From contig NC_073311.1 in the NCBI RefSeq assembly GCF_027595985.1, positions 53,292,705-53,356,704 on the forward strand: a stretch of 64,000 bases of DNA, written 5' to 3'. This document shows, piece by piece, positions 41,461 through 52,238 of the stretch. The translations under genes and the position numbers were made by a program. Within the stretch, counting starts at the first letter, position 1; every line of letters begins with the position of its first letter. The notes beneath the pieces were generated by a model. That model ran no database searches, was not told the origin of the DNA, and worked only from the letters and a program-made list of their open reading frames with translations. Source of the stretch: Sorex araneus (taxonomy: Eukaryota > Chordata > Mammalia > Eulipotyphla > Soricidae).

Positions 41461-42850
41461 AAGCGCGTCGTGAAATCAGACACGATCTGCTCAGAAGCTG
41501 CCCCTGTGAGGGGCTGTGTCCCTTTCCACGGTCTACACTGAGGCTTCGTGGGTCCTTTTGATGATGGCTCCGTGGTAATCCGGGATGTCCACCTCTCCCC
41601 GGCCTCCTCTGGGGCCTCTCCTGCTGCTGGGGGAAACGAAGGGCAGAAGGAGAAAAGATTAACAAGGAATCCCACCCGGGGCCGCATCGCCGTGAGCGGC
41701 GTGCCCAGCTGTGTTCCACGGGGAGGATGTTTGCACAGCTGTGTGCTGCAGGGACCCTGGGGAACTTTGAATTTTTATAAATGCGGGTATCTGCCACGAA
41801 GGCAGGGGGTCACGCGAGTGCGGGAGGGACGCCGGCCGGCCGCCCCAGCCTGGTGACAGGCATCTTGGTGTTTATGGTCACCTTGGGATTCAGATAAGTT
41901 ATCTCCGCACACTTGAGGTCAGGAGTCAGGCAACCAAGGAGTGAGCTTGCTGAGTACATGATTTAATTACCCCAGATCAATCAAGTCTTGACCGAGTGAT
42001 GACGGGATATAGTGTGTGTGTGTGTGTGTGTTTTAACACAGTTGCTAGGGGGAAGGAGCAAAGTTTAATCCTGAGTTTTGCTGACCTTTGGTATGGCTTT
42101 TATCTTGTAGCTCCATATAATTGCCTTCCTGAATTTTCAAAAGGCTGCAGCGAGTGATTTATAGATAAGGCCTCATTCACGCCTTGCCCTGGGAGGGCTC
42201 CTATCTTCAAACGGGGTGACGTCAGTTTACTTTGGAGACAGGAAGGAGTTCATTTCTCGGGAGAGATAGGAGCAGCCTGTGTGCTTTGCCGAGAAAGAAA
42301 TTCGAATCAGAACTTCGCTCGGAGGAAACAGAAGGGAGTCTCTAGGGCACCCGCGCCTGTGGGAATTAGGGCCCTCGAGCCGCGACCCTGAGGGACGCGC
42401 GGGACGAGAGCAGCAATGTCTGTGGAGAATTGTGTCATCTGTGCGCCTCGGTCTTTCAGAGACTAAACTTAACATCTGCCATTCTTTCCCCCAGCCCCTT
42501 TCCTGGTAATTAGAGAGAGACACAGAGAAGGAGCGGTGGCGGCGTGTCTCTTCCAAGTGGAAGACCCGTTTGTCAGGCTGGGGAGACAGCTCAGGGCTCG
42601 GGGACACTTGTCTCCTGCAAGGGATCCCCATGCACTGCCTTTTGCCACCCCCACTGCCAAGGTGGCGCCAGAGGCCCTCTGGGTTTCTGGACCCAAACAC
42701 CGAACCATCAGCCTGCTTGGCCGAGTGTGACCTAGAGTGGCCCCAGGCCCTTTGAGCACTTCCTCGGATTCCTCCTTCCCCTTCCCCCCCCCCACCGTCC
42801 CCCTCAAAAAGGTTTGGTTGTCCATGAACTATGGCGCTGCTTAAAAGCAT
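41461..42850 (+). other. Unique intron, 1.4 kb
   Basis: Only a TG run at 42012-42031 and C-runs near 42786. No gene or interspersed repeat recognised. Confidence 0.5.
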
Positions 42851-42856
42851 TTTTAT

Positions 42857-43030
42857 TCCAGGGACAAGAGTGATAGGACAGCGGGTGGGGCACTTGCCTT
42901 GCACGCAGGCGACCCGGGTTCAATTCCTGGCATCCCGTATGTTCCCTCGAGCACCGCCGTGAGTAATTCTGAGTGCAGAGCCAGGAGGAACACCTGAGCA
43001 CCACTGGGTGTGACCCCAAAACATAAACAA
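42857..43030 (+). repeat. SINE-A, full length
   Basis: CCAGGGACAAGAGTGATAGGACAGCGGG head; B box GGGTTCAATTCC; tail ACCCCAAAACATAAACAAATC. Confidence 0.9.
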
Positions 43031-43059
43031 ATCACCCCCCCCATAACACCCAGTTTGAT

Positions 43060-43378
43060 TCCAGAGTATAACCAAAGCTCAAATCAGCAAAACTCTCAGG
43101 CACGAAAGTAGACTATAGACCGAACATGATGGCCACGCAGTACCTCTATTGCGAACAACAACATCGAACAGGAGAGAGAACAAAAGGGAATGCCCTGCCG
43201 CAGAGGCAGGGTCGGGTGGTGGGGGTTGGGGTGGGGGTGGTGGGAGGGATACTGGGAACATTGGTGGAGGAGAATGGGCACTGGTGGAGGGATGGGTAAA
43301 CGAAATGCAAACATGAAAGTTCGTAAGTTTGTAACTGTACCTCACGGTGATTCACTAATAAAAATTTTAAAAAAAAAC
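43060..43378 (+). mobile_element. 5'-truncated LINE 3' end, probably L1, sense
   Basis: AACAAAAGGGAATGCCCTGCCGCAGAGGCAGGG, then a G-tract block (43208-43250), GAATGGGCACTGGTGGAGGGATGGG, GTTTGTAACTGTACCTCACGGTGATTCACTAATAAAAATTTTAAAAAAAAA. The AATAAA lies 10 bases before the tail. Confidence 0.78.
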
Positions 43379-43728
43379 CTCTGAGGCATAAATTAGAAAG
43401 AAAATGGTATTTTAAACAGATTCCTCAAGTAATTCCTAAATCGCTGGATTTCAAGAAGTGGCAAGCCCAACACTCTCATGGTTTGGTTACTGCATTATCT
43501 CCCTTTAATTACAGTGATTTTTCTGTCACCAAAAATTACTTATGATATTTTTTCCCGTTAATTCCAGCACTTATTTGCATCGCTGTGATTGTTGTCATAA
43601 TTATTGCAATTATTTTACCTGTGCAGTGTAGTGGCTAACAAAATCTGCCTCCTGTGGTTGTTGGGACAATTAAATCAGAGAAAGGGTCTTACAGACGTAG
43701 AGCCGTGTTTGGCTGAGACAGCGCTATA
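43379..43728 (+). other. AT-rich intron with a MIR relic
   Basis: 43618-43712 (CAGTGTAGTGGCTAACAAAATCTGCC, GTTGTTGGGACAATTAAATCAGAGAAAGGG) fits MIR in sense. The rest is unrecognised. Confidence 0.45.
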
Positions 43729-43729
43729 G

Positions 43730-43944
43730 CACTGTCATCCTGCTGTTCATCGATTTGCTCGAGCGGGCACCAGTAACGTCTCCATTGTGAGACTTGTTGT
43801 TACTGTTTTTGGCACATCGAATATGCCACAGGTAGCTTGCCAGGCTCTGCCGTGTGGGCGGGATATTATTCTCGGTAGCTTCCGGGCTCTCCGAGAGGGG
43901 CGGAGGAATCGAACCCGGGGCGCCCTACCAGCTGTGCTATTGCT
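43730..43944 (-). repeat. SINE-B with its first bases replaced by U2 sequence
   Basis: Tail ACTGTCATCCTG, full body, shortened B box region (AATCGAACCCGGGGCGCCCTACC lacks the segment between the promoter boxes), and head up to GCTGTGCTATTGCT. There the U2-like sequence takes over in place of CCAGTCC. Confidence 0.9.
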
Positions 43945-43975
43945 TCTCGGCCTTTTGGCTGAGATCAAGTGTAGT
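43939..43975 (+). pseudogene. U2 snRNA 5' fragment (nt 1-37), pseudogene
   Basis: ATTGCTTCTCGGCCTTTTGG and CTGAGATCAAGTGTAGT match the 5' end of vertebrate U2 snRNA with two differences (positions 3 and 23). Similarity stops inside the branch-site-pairing GUAGUA. There is no Sm site, no 3' stem-loops and no room for a proximal sequence element upstream (that is the SINE). Not functional. Confidence 0.9.
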
Positions 43976-44154
43976 GTGGCAGCTACTGGTTCTCTTACTC
44001 CTGGGCTTTATGTCTTGCCACTGTGGTTACACTGTAGTAAATTTCAGCAATACTCCCAGGGGTATCCAGGTGTCACTTAGTCTCAGGTTCTGGGTGGATA
44101 GAAGCAGATAAGGACTCTCGCGAAGGATGGTGGAGTGCGTAACAGAAAGCTCTA

Positions 44155-44252
44155 GAATTAGGGGCCGGGAACAAGTTCGGTGGCAGAGGGCATGCCCCGG
44201 AATGAGAGGCCCTGGGCTCAATCCCCAGCTCTACAGAAAGAAAGAAAAAAAA
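44155..44252 (+). repeat. Short tRNA-like SINE of another type (ID-like)
   Basis: GGGCCGGGAACAAGTTCGGTGGCAGAGGGCATGCCCCGG then GGCCCTGGGCTCAATCCCCAGCTCTACAGAAAGAAAGAAAAAAA. A tRNA-like head runs directly into an A-rich tail with none of the SINE-A body. It may be a body-less SINE-A derivative or an independent element. Confidence 0.45.
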
Positions 44253-44261
44253 CTGGTCAGC

Positions 44262-44425
44262 AGGGGCCGGAGCAACAGTCCAGCGGGGAGGGTGTTTGCC
44301 TCGCATGCGGCTGACATGGACTTGATACCCCTCACCCAGATGGTCCCCCAGCACCACACAGATTCATCCCTGAGCACAGGGCCAGAAGTCAGCCCTGAGT
44401 ACTGCTGGGTGTGACCCGGAAACGG
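44262..44425 (+). repeat. SINE-A, old
   Basis: CAGGGGCCGGAGCAACAGTCCAGCGGGG head; B box degraded (GGACTTGATACCCC); tail GGGTGTGACCCGGAAACGGCAAAAAC. Confidence 0.85.
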
Positions 44426-44445
44426 CAAAAACAAAGCAGAAAGAG

Positions 44446-44608
44446 GTTTTGTTTTGTTTCGTTTTTGCTTTTTGGGTCACACCGGGCAATGCACAGGGCT
44501 TACTCCTGGCCCATGCACTCAGGAATTACTCCTGGCAGTGCTCAGGGGACCATATGGGATGCCGGGGATCGAACCCGGGTCAGCCATGTGCGGGGCAAAT
44601 GCCCTACC
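44446..44608 (-). repeat. SINE-A, 5'-truncated, young
   Basis: Flanked by AAGCAGAAAGAG (44434-44445 and 44609-44620). The first 24 bases of the element, including the A box, are missing, so it could not have been copied from itself again. It landed in the A-rich tail of the preceding old copy. Confidence 0.95.
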
Positions 44609-44620
44609 AAGCAGAAAGAG

Positions 44621-45270
44621 TTTGTAGAACCAGGGTTAGGCGCCCCTAGTCCAGGCCAGAATCATGTGGCCACTTCTCTGCCGGGGCTGCTTCTGCCGCC
44701 CCCACCCGTGTACCCCGAGGGGACAGCGGGCGGGCAGGTGAGGGAGGCTGTTCCCCGCCACCTCTCTGGCCTCTCGGGCAGCCTCGCACTCTCCGGCCAG
44801 CCTGTCACCAGGGAACGGCCCTCGAGGAAGGTCTCTCTTGGGCCCCTTCGCCGCCTCACAGGGTCTGGGTGGGTGTGTGGGGGCAGCGCCCACACAGGAG
44901 CAGGTGACAGAGATGGTCCTGGGGTCTGAAGTCCGGCAGGAAGGAGGACCCCTCGGCGTGGGCGTGGGCAGAACCTGAGATCGTCTTCCTTCTCCGCAGG
45001 CTTCGTGTGGGGGAAGAGCTGATTAATTTTCCTTTTCTTTCCTGAAACTGATCTCGTTCGGAATTACCTGTGCGTTTGAAGTGAGCCAGGAGCGCTGGCT
45101 CTGCCCTCCCTCCCTCCCTCTCCCCTCCCCCCCCCCCACCAACCAGCGTCCACATTCCTGTGTGACTTTCCTGGTTCCCACTGGAACGCCGGGTACAAAG
45201 TCCTCCCGGCCACGAGAAGAAGGATGAGCCCTTTGAGAGAGAACTGGCATTTAGATTTCAGACTCTTCCC
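44621..45270 (+). other. GC-rich unique intron
   Basis: Polypyrimidine stretch at 45103-45138. No gene or interspersed repeat recognised. Confidence 0.5.
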
Positions 45271-45835
45271 CCCCACACACACACACATTAAATTAAAAAA
45301 TTTAATTTTTTAAATTAAAAATAATTTAAATAAATTTTTAAAAATTTATTTGAAGTGACTCTTACAAACTTACGCAAGGAAAATGAAGTTCATGGTGTGA
45401 CTGCTGCTGTCTCTGTAACTGACACCCCCCACACACACACACACATACAACACACACCCCCTTTGTGTTATTCAAACTGCCTGAGCCATTTGGTGTGACA
45501 AGTGATTCCAGAAAGGACTCGTCCCGGGCCCGGGGCATCATCAGTGGCCTGGTGGAGAACACTTAGGCTTGGCCGTAGTTACCTGTCCAGCTGGAGGGTC
45601 ACTTGTTCCTGGAGTGGCGCTAATTTCCCAGACAAGTGGACACTGCGTTCATCCCATAGAATGTTTAGAGGCTGGCCAGGGTATCCCAAGCCCAGGTGTT
45701 TGTATGAGGCCACGCTGCTCTGCTCTTCACTTCCGAATGTTGAGTTCCTTCTGCCAACAGTTCTGAATGACCCGCACCAGCGCCTCTCGGCCTCGCTTCC
45801 TTCCGGCGGCCCCCACTGTCTCGACCAGCTGCCCT
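45271..45835 (+). other. Intron with AT-rich and AC-rich simple sequence
   Basis: AC run 45274-45287, an AT-rich patch 45288-45350 and a second AC run 45428-45446. The rest is unique. Confidence 0.5.
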
Positions 45836-45842
45836 CCTAGTC

Positions 45843-46028
45843 GTTTTTTTTTTTTTTTTTTTTTTGCTTTTTGGGTCACACCCGGCGATGCACAGGGGTT
45901 ACTCCTGCCTCTGCACTCAGGAATTACTCCTGGTGGTGCTCGGGGGACCATATGGGATTCTGGGAATTGAACCCGGGTCGGCCGCATGCAAGGCAAACGC
46001 CCTACCCGCTGTGCTATTGCTCCAGCCC
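45843..46028 (-). repeat. SINE-A, full length, young
   Basis: Perfect 14-bp duplication CTGCCCTCCTAGTC at 45829-45842 and 46029-46042. T21 tail. Confidence 0.97.
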
Positions 46029-46042
46029 CTGCCCTCCTAGTC

Positions 46043-47135
46043 TTACATGATTTTCCCACCTGTGGCCTGCTTGCAGCATCCCTGGGGCCCCCCTGGAGGT
46101 CATGAGACCCCCCTAGCTGAGAGGCACCAGTCCGGTTTGTGGAGCTGATTCCGAAGTCTGGCCGATGTCCCCATCCCGGCCCGTAAGTGGAGCCGGGGAG
46201 GAAGACTCCGGTCCTGGGCGTTGTTAAGGGAGGACCAGGGTGTGGCGTTTTGCCTGATCCTCTGGGAGGAGAGAGTCGGGGAGGGGGAGAACTGCTCGCT
46301 CGGCTCCTCGCGGTGGACGGGGAGAGGATGTGTAGGTGCCTCCTCAGCGGGCGCCGGCCCCCTGGGGTCACGGCAGCCCCTTCTCGTCTCGTGGACACTG
46401 TGACCAGAGGGGTGCCCGGCCCTGGATGGCTGAAGGGGTTCGCCTGTGCGGGGAGTCCCGGGAGGGCGAGCGCAGAGGGCAGGTGGCTCTCGGAGCTCTG
46501 GCCCGAGAAGGAAGAGGGGACTGGGGTGAAGTGCTCGGTCTTCCCGCTGGGCAGGAGCGAGGCTGAGTCCTGCCCTTCCCACGGCCCATGGCTGGGCCTC
46601 TCGGGCTTCCCCAGCGGCTACTTACCCGACACGCAGCGGGAACCTGCGCCCACAGTTCGACCTGCCGCCAGCCCGAGACCAGGTGCCGCCGGGGATAGTC
46701 GCTACCGGGCTGGACACGGCGGAAGGGGCGCGAGAGTGTCCCGGGCTCTTTCAGCCGTCCCTAAGATAGGGACGAGGTTGCGGTTTGAATCAGTGACTTG
46801 GGGGCGTCAGAAACCACCTCACTCGAAGGCATGCGGGTAGTTCCTGGGGACTCAGGGGAGGGAGCACCCCAGGGCGTGTTTCTGTCCACACCTGCCCCGG
46901 CTCCCTGGAGCTTCTCTGCTCTCGAGTCTTTCCTGGGGGCTGAAGGAGCTGTGCTGAGCGTCTGGGTGGTCCTCCTCCCGGTCAGGTGGGTGTTCCCGGG
47001 CCGGGTGCAGAGCAGAGGTCATCGGCGGGCTCCTAAATGCCCTGGGAGAAGAAATCCCCCCTCCCCCCACCCCGACCCACTTCCTAAGCTCTGTTGCCGT
47101 GAGCTGGGTGTCTTTAGGCTTTGCCCTTGTCTGAT
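46043..47135 (+). other. GC-rich unique intron
   Basis: About 1.1 kb with long accidental frames (up to 223 codons on the minus strand, partly running through the SINE). No repeat or gene recognised. Confidence 0.5.
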
Positions 47136-47141
47136 TCAGTG

Positions 47142-47303
47142 TTTTGTTTTTGTTTTTGTTTTTGGCATTTTGAGTCACACCCAGCATTGCACAGGGGTTA
47201 CTCCTGGCGGTGCTCAGGGGACCATATGGGATGCTCGGAATTGGACCCCGGTCGGCTGCATGCAAGGCAAATGCCCTACCCGCTGTGCTATGCTTCCAGC
47301 CCC
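47142..47303 (-). repeat. SINE-A with internal 24-bp deletion
   Basis: GGGGTTACTCCTGGCGGTGCTC joins the two ACTCCTGGC sites directly, deleting the CTCTGCACTCAGGAATTACTCC block between these short direct repeats. The tail has become (GTTTTT)n. Confidence 0.93.
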
Positions 47304-47354
47304 AAAACTTCGCCCTTTAGAGAAGAGGAGAAGGTGCCTTTGAATGCTAGAGTT

Positions 47355-47530
47355 TAGTACCAGAGCAATAGGACAGCAGGTAGGACGTTTGCTTTACACA
47401 CTGCCCACCCGGGCTTGATCCCCAGCAATCCATACGGTCCCCCAGACACGCCAGGAGTGATCCCTGAGCACAGAGCCAGGAGTAAGCCCTGAGCATAGCC
47501 GGGTGTAGCCCAAAATCTTTAAAAAAAAAA
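47355..47530 (+). repeat. SINE-A, moderately old
   Basis: TACCAGAGCAATAGGACAGCAGGTAGGACG head; B box GGGCTTGATCCCC; tail GTAGCCCAAAATCTTTAAAAAAAAAAG then (GA)n. Confidence 0.88.
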
Positions 47531-47724
47531 GAGAGAGAGAGAGATAGAATTTTAAAAGGGAAGAAAACGAAAAAAACACTAGTGTTTAAAAATAATTTTT
47601 TTCCCATGAAAATTGAAAAAAGACTTGGTATTAAAGAATACACGTGGCTTATGTGCTCTCATCTTTAAATCATGTAGATAAACAGAGTCAATAGTGTTTG
47701 GGGAAATTTTTTTGTTTTTTTAGT

Positions 47725-47870
47725 TTTTTTGGCTACCTTAGCGGTGCTCAGTGGGACCCAGTGTGATGTCTCGGGGTCACCCCCACAGTATCTGGGGACC
47801 ATGTGTTGCGTCTGTGTCTCAGACCCCAACATCCCACCTGCACACCACGTGCATGAGCCTTTTGAGTGTT
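47725..47870 (-). repeat. Possible SINE-A remnant
   Basis: GGCTACCTTAGCGGTGCTCAGTGGGACCC and GGTCACCCCCACAG only. Confidence 0.35.
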
Positions 47871-47949
47871 TCCTCTGGCCTGGAATTTCTGTCTGTTCAT
47901 TATCTGTTGCATAATTGCACCTTCCCAACAACTTTATTTTGGGGGGGAG

Positions 47950-48117
47950 GGGAGGGCCTAGGGCTACACCCAGCTGTGCTCAGGGCTCGCTCCTGTCTCT
48001 AACGTCAAAGACCACTTCTGGCAGGCTCAAGGGACCGCGTGGGGTGCTGGGAGTTGAACCCAGGTTGGCCATGTGCAAGGCCAGCGCCCTGCCTGCTGAC
48101 CCCGCCTCTGGCTCCTG
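47950..48117 (-). repeat. SINE-A, old
   Basis: GGGCTACACCCAGCTGTGCTCAGGGCTCGCTCC, B box AGTTGAACCCAGG, head extended to CTCTGGCTCC. Confidence 0.82.
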
Positions 48118-49090
48118 ATTCTTGTGAGTCATGTGGATTCCACGGACTGGGTCCCAGCACTGGGTACGGAGCCTGTCCCACCAGCTCTCCAGTCTGGGCC
48201 CCGCTTCTCCCAACACTGCGTCCAGCTAATAAGCCTCTAGGGGTCGGGGAGCTCGGTGAGGTCACAGCCGAGGTTGATCCGCAGACGGCTCCATACTGTA
48301 GTGAGAAAATGAAGCAAAACTTTTTTTTTCGTTTTTCGGCCTGACATACCAAAAAGCGAAAGGTTACTCGGCAGAGTAATTTCCAGATCTCTGAACCTGG
48401 TGGTTTTTCCACTCTCCACCTGGTGCGGAGGGGTGGGGAGGGATGGTGGGCAGCCTGTGTCTCGCTCCACCTGGCCCCCCACCCCCCACCCCTGTGTGCA
48501 TGCGCCCCGCCTGTGTCAGCGGAGCGGCTTGGACAGGGCTGCAGTGTCTCCCCCGTGCAGACCCACCCCTTCGCCCATGGACTCGGGTCCGCCAAGGACT
48601 TTAGCTCCGGAAACATCTGCCGTGTGTGTATCGCAGTTTCAAGCGCGGGAAGGGCTTAAGCTTGAAACACAGCGAGGGCCCCTGGCCGTGTTCCCCGGGT
48701 GGGGGCCGACCGGCGAGGTGGCTTTCGTTGCGCAGGGAAAGCTTCCTGTGACCGGGCGGAGGGGTGAAATCGATTCACTAAAACTGTCACCTGCTGGAAT
48801 TAGCTGGTGAGTGTTCGGACCTATAGTTTTCTCCGCTTTTTTGCATGTTGGAAGGTTTATGTTAGTGAGACGGGGTGGGGGGCAGAGCCCCGATGATGAA
48901 GCGACTCCCACTGAGGAAACCGGTCCACAGGAAACGGTTTCAGGTGGATGTGGATCCTTCCTTCGTTAAGGATGAGGCTTTGGGTGGTGAGTATAGTCGG
49001 TGGGTAAGGGCTCCACAGAGACCCGGCCCGGATGTGACTGAGGGAGGCTGGCTGGGCCCAGATTGGAGGGAGCCTGTGCACGCCCACGGA
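48118..49090 (+). other. Unique intron
   Basis: No repeat or gene recognised in about 1 kb. Confidence 0.5.
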
Positions 49091-49092
49091 GA

Positions 49093-49616
49093 GTGCTCCC
49101 CCCATGCGCCTCCAATCTGGCAGTGCTCCCCCATGTGCCTGTAACTCTGGTGGTGCTCCCCCAATGCGTCTGCAATCTTGGAAGTGCTTCCCCTTAGTGC
49201 CTGCAATCCTGGTGGTGCTCCCCCAATGCGTCTGCAATCCTGGCGGTGCTCCCTGTATGTCTGCAAGTCTGGTGGTGCTCCCCCATGTGCCTGCAATCCT
49301 GGCAGTGCTTCCCCATGTGTCTGCAACCCTGGCGGTGCTCCCCTGTGCATCTGTAATCCTGGCAGTGCTCCCCCTGAGTGCCTGTAATCCTGGCAGTGCT
49401 CCCCCCCAGCATTTGCAATCCTGGTGGTGCTCCACCCATGAGTCTGCAATCCTGGTGGTGCTCTGCCCATGTGTCTGCAATCCTGGTGGTGCTCCCCATG
49501 TGTCTGCAATCCTGGCGGTGCTCCCCCGTGCATCTGCAACCCTGCTGGTGCTCCCCTGTGCATCTGTAATCCCTGCGGTGCTCCCCCTGAGTGCCTGTAA
49601 TCCTGGTGGTGCTAAG
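49093..49616 (-). repeat. 29-32-bp minisatellite, 17 units, SINE-A core
   Basis: Units of the form GTGCTCCCCCATGTGTCTGCAATCCTGGCG follow one another with length changes mainly in the C-run and ATG part. The invariant AATCCTGG(C/T)GGTGCTC equals the antisense SINE-A core AATTACTCCTGGCGGTGCTC less a few bases. Long frames on both strands (APPGLQ... and CNPGGAP...) are artefacts of the repeat. Confidence 0.95.
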
Positions 49617-49619
49617 CCC

Positions 49620-50405
49620 GGGTGGAGCTGGCCGTCTTGGGGCACCCTGCCCTTCCCCGGCTCCTGTCTCAGAAGGTACTGGGGTGGTTCCATCCTCCAG
49701 CAGGAGTCAAGGCCCCCGAGAGGGACGGGGACTCTTGCTTTTCACCGAGTTCCTCCCTCTTCTTTTTGCTCCACCTGGCGGCCCCTGTGATCTGGCAGGA
49801 TTTGTGGCAGTTTTCCCAGATTCCTCCAAGTCCAGTGATAACATTCTAATCATTAAATTAGGACCTGGGCGGCGTGTTTTGATAAAGGGCAGGGGTGTAA
49901 TTCTGGCTTAAGGCTTACGGGTGATTGAAGGGGCCATTGCCTTGACTTGGGAGTTGCCGGAGCAACTTCGTCCCGGCCCCCAGGGTGACTTCTGGACAGT
50001 GAGTGCCCCATGCTCACTCTGATACCCCTGTGTTCCGTCTTTGGCTCCGGCATGGAGTGGGGCCGGGCAGTGCTGTTTCTGGGGACGGCTGGGGGCCTGG
50101 GAGCTCGGCTGAGCTCTGTCACCCTCATTCACTTGCCGGTGACCCGGTTCTCTTAAGCGGGGACAGCGCTGCACCCGGACATGAAGTCGCTGAAGATTAA
50201 GTGCAGAAAGCAGGCACCAGGGGTCCCCTTGTTTCTCATTAGACCAGACACAGAGAAGAACGTAAACCCATGCCCGCCTCGGTGCTCATTTGTTTGGGGA
50301 GAGAAGAGTTGTTCTCCTTAATGTAAGCTACGTGGACAGCACTTTGATGGGGCGTAAAGTAGAAGACAACCAATCTTGATAATATAAATATATAAGTATG
50401 TAACA
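49620..50405 (+). other. Unique intron
   Basis: No repeat or gene recognised. Confidence 0.5.
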
Positions 50406-50410
50406 TTGTA

Positions 50411-50611
50411 ACACTGTCATCCTGTTTTTCATCGATTTTCTTGAGTGGACACTCATAACGTCTCCATTGTGAGATTGGTGGTTACTGTTTTTGGCATATC
50501 AAATACGCCACGGGTAGCTTGCCAGGCTCTCCGAGAGGGACAGAGGAATCGAACCCGGGTCAGCCGTGTGCAAGGCAAATGCCCTACCCGCTGTGCTATT
50601 GCTCCAGTCCC
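50411..50611 (-). repeat. SINE-B with a deletion in the body
   Basis: ACACTGTCATCCTG tail; the segment between the two GGCTCT sites (CCAGGCTCT and CGGGCTCTCC) is deleted; intact B box and head CTATTGCTCCAGTCC. Confidence 0.92.
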
Positions 50612-50655
50612 TATATATATATATATATATATATATGTACATATATGTATATATT
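50612..50655 (+). repeat. (AT)n
   Basis: AT units directly beyond the SINE-B head. Confidence 0.93.
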
Positions 50656-50815
50656 AGCACACAAGACTCAAACTCTAACATCATGTTAATGATCTCTAAT
50701 TCAGGGGCTTAATAGCTCCAAGATGAGATACAACAATTTTCACACACTCTAAGGAAAGCATTTTGGATCATTTTTAGTCAATTACTCATAACAAGCAATG
50801 CAAAATAAATTATTT

Positions 50816-51100
50816 AGCATCTGCTTTTGGGGAAGGTTTGGGCGGTGGTGGTAAAACTCGAAATAAAGGTGGTGGCAAAAGGAAAGAGAGAACAAAAGGG
50901 AATGCCCTGCCACAGAGGCAGGGTGGGGTGGGGTGGAGGGGTGCTGGGAGGGGTACTGGGATCATTGGTGGCAGAGAATGGGCACTGGTAGAGGGATGGG
51001 TACTCGATCATTGTATGACTAAAACGCAAGCACAAAAGTTTGTAAGTCTGTAACTGTACCTCACGGTGATTCACTAATAAAAAATTTAAAAAGAAAAAAA
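50816..51100 (+). mobile_element. 5'-truncated LINE 3' end, probably L1, sense
   Basis: AACAAAAGGGAATGCCCTGCC, G-tract block at 50921-50968, GAATGGGCACTGGTAGAGGGATGGGTACTCGATCATTGTATGACTAAAACGCAAGC, and the AATAAA end. It keeps the GATCATTGTATGACT stretch that the 43-kb copy lacks. Confidence 0.78.
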
Positions 51101-51251
51101 GGTGGTGGGAAGGCGTAACGGTAGTGGGGTTGGTGTTGAAATGTTGAATGTGATCCATTACTGTAATGTCATCAGTTACTGAGCAACTCTTTGGAAAAAA
51201 AATTTAAAACACAAACATAAGCTACGTGGGTTAGATCATAATGAAGCAATC

Positions 51252-51420
51252 ATTAGAGGCCGTAGCGATAGCACAGTTTGCCTTGCACGCGGCCGACCTG
51301 GGTTCAATCCCTGGTATCCCATAAGGTCCCCCAGCACTGCCGAGGAATAATTCCTGAGTGCAAAGCCAGGAGTAACCCCGAGCATTGCCGGGTATGACCC
51401 AAAAAATAAATAAAATAAAA
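51252..51420 (+). repeat. SINE-A lacking 13 bases in the head
   Basis: GAGGCCGTAGCGATAGCACAGTTTGCCTTGC lacks the CGGGTAGGGCG between the promoter boxes. Tail (AAAT)n. Confidence 0.92.
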
Positions 51421-51660
51421 TCATGGAACAGAGTTCTCGTCGAGACTCGCTGTCTTGGAGTCTCGCTGCTCGATTTCTTGTTGGATCAGTGCTAGAAAGC
51501 CCTAAAGGAAAGCAAGAGAGTTGTCGGTGAAGGGCTTTGGAAAGGTGAGGGAGGCCGTGCAAAGGCAGGAGACTTTCCGTGGCACGGCTAAGCTGGGGCC
51601 GGGGGACCGTGCAGAGATGGGGTGTCTAGAGTGCTCGGTGATTTCTGTTCATGGAGAAAT

Positions 51661-51834
51661 CTTTTTTTTTTCCTTTCTGGGTCACATCCAGCAATGCACA
51701 GGGGTCAGCTCCTGGCTCTGCACTCAGGAATAACTCCTCGCAGTGCTCGGGGGACCATGTGGGATGCCAGGAATCGAACCCGGGTTGGCCGCATGCACGG
51801 CACATACCCTACCTGCTGTGCTATCGCTCCAGCC
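51661..51834 (-). repeat. SINE-A, full length
   Basis: Duplication TGGAGAAATCTTTTT at about 51651 and 51836. Confidence 0.94.
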
Positions 51835-52238
51835 CTGGAGAAATCTTTTTCAAATCAGTTTTGCCCCTTTGTCATGGCAGAGCCGAGGTACACCCTTAGT
51901 TTCGGTGCTTGCACGCTCTTTGGTGGTTGTGCCACACACTTGTTACCACGTGCTGGAGATTGTCCACGATGCTGCACTGGGGATCCCAGGCGGCGACAGC
52001 ATCCCTAGACTCCGCTTGGCATGTGGGCGGCACTGGGGGCCGAACCCGTGACCTCCTGCTCACAGGACAGCCACTCGACCATTAACGTCTTCCCGGGCCT
52101 GGTCAGTTCTTTCCTGTTTGTCATCTCATCACCTCCAGGACATTTTACTTCTTTTCCCGAATGGTCTCAGACAACCACTCATCCTTAGAGGAACGAACAA
52201 AAAACAGTCTCCAAAGTTTTCAATCAAGAAGGGAACCA

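Noticed and set aside
43939-43975. Functional U2 snRNA gene
   Set aside because: Only the first 37 nt are present, with no upstream promoter element and no 3' half.
48857-49790. 278-codon and 228-codon frames
   Set aside because: Translations of the 30-bp minisatellite; no start context, no homology recognised.
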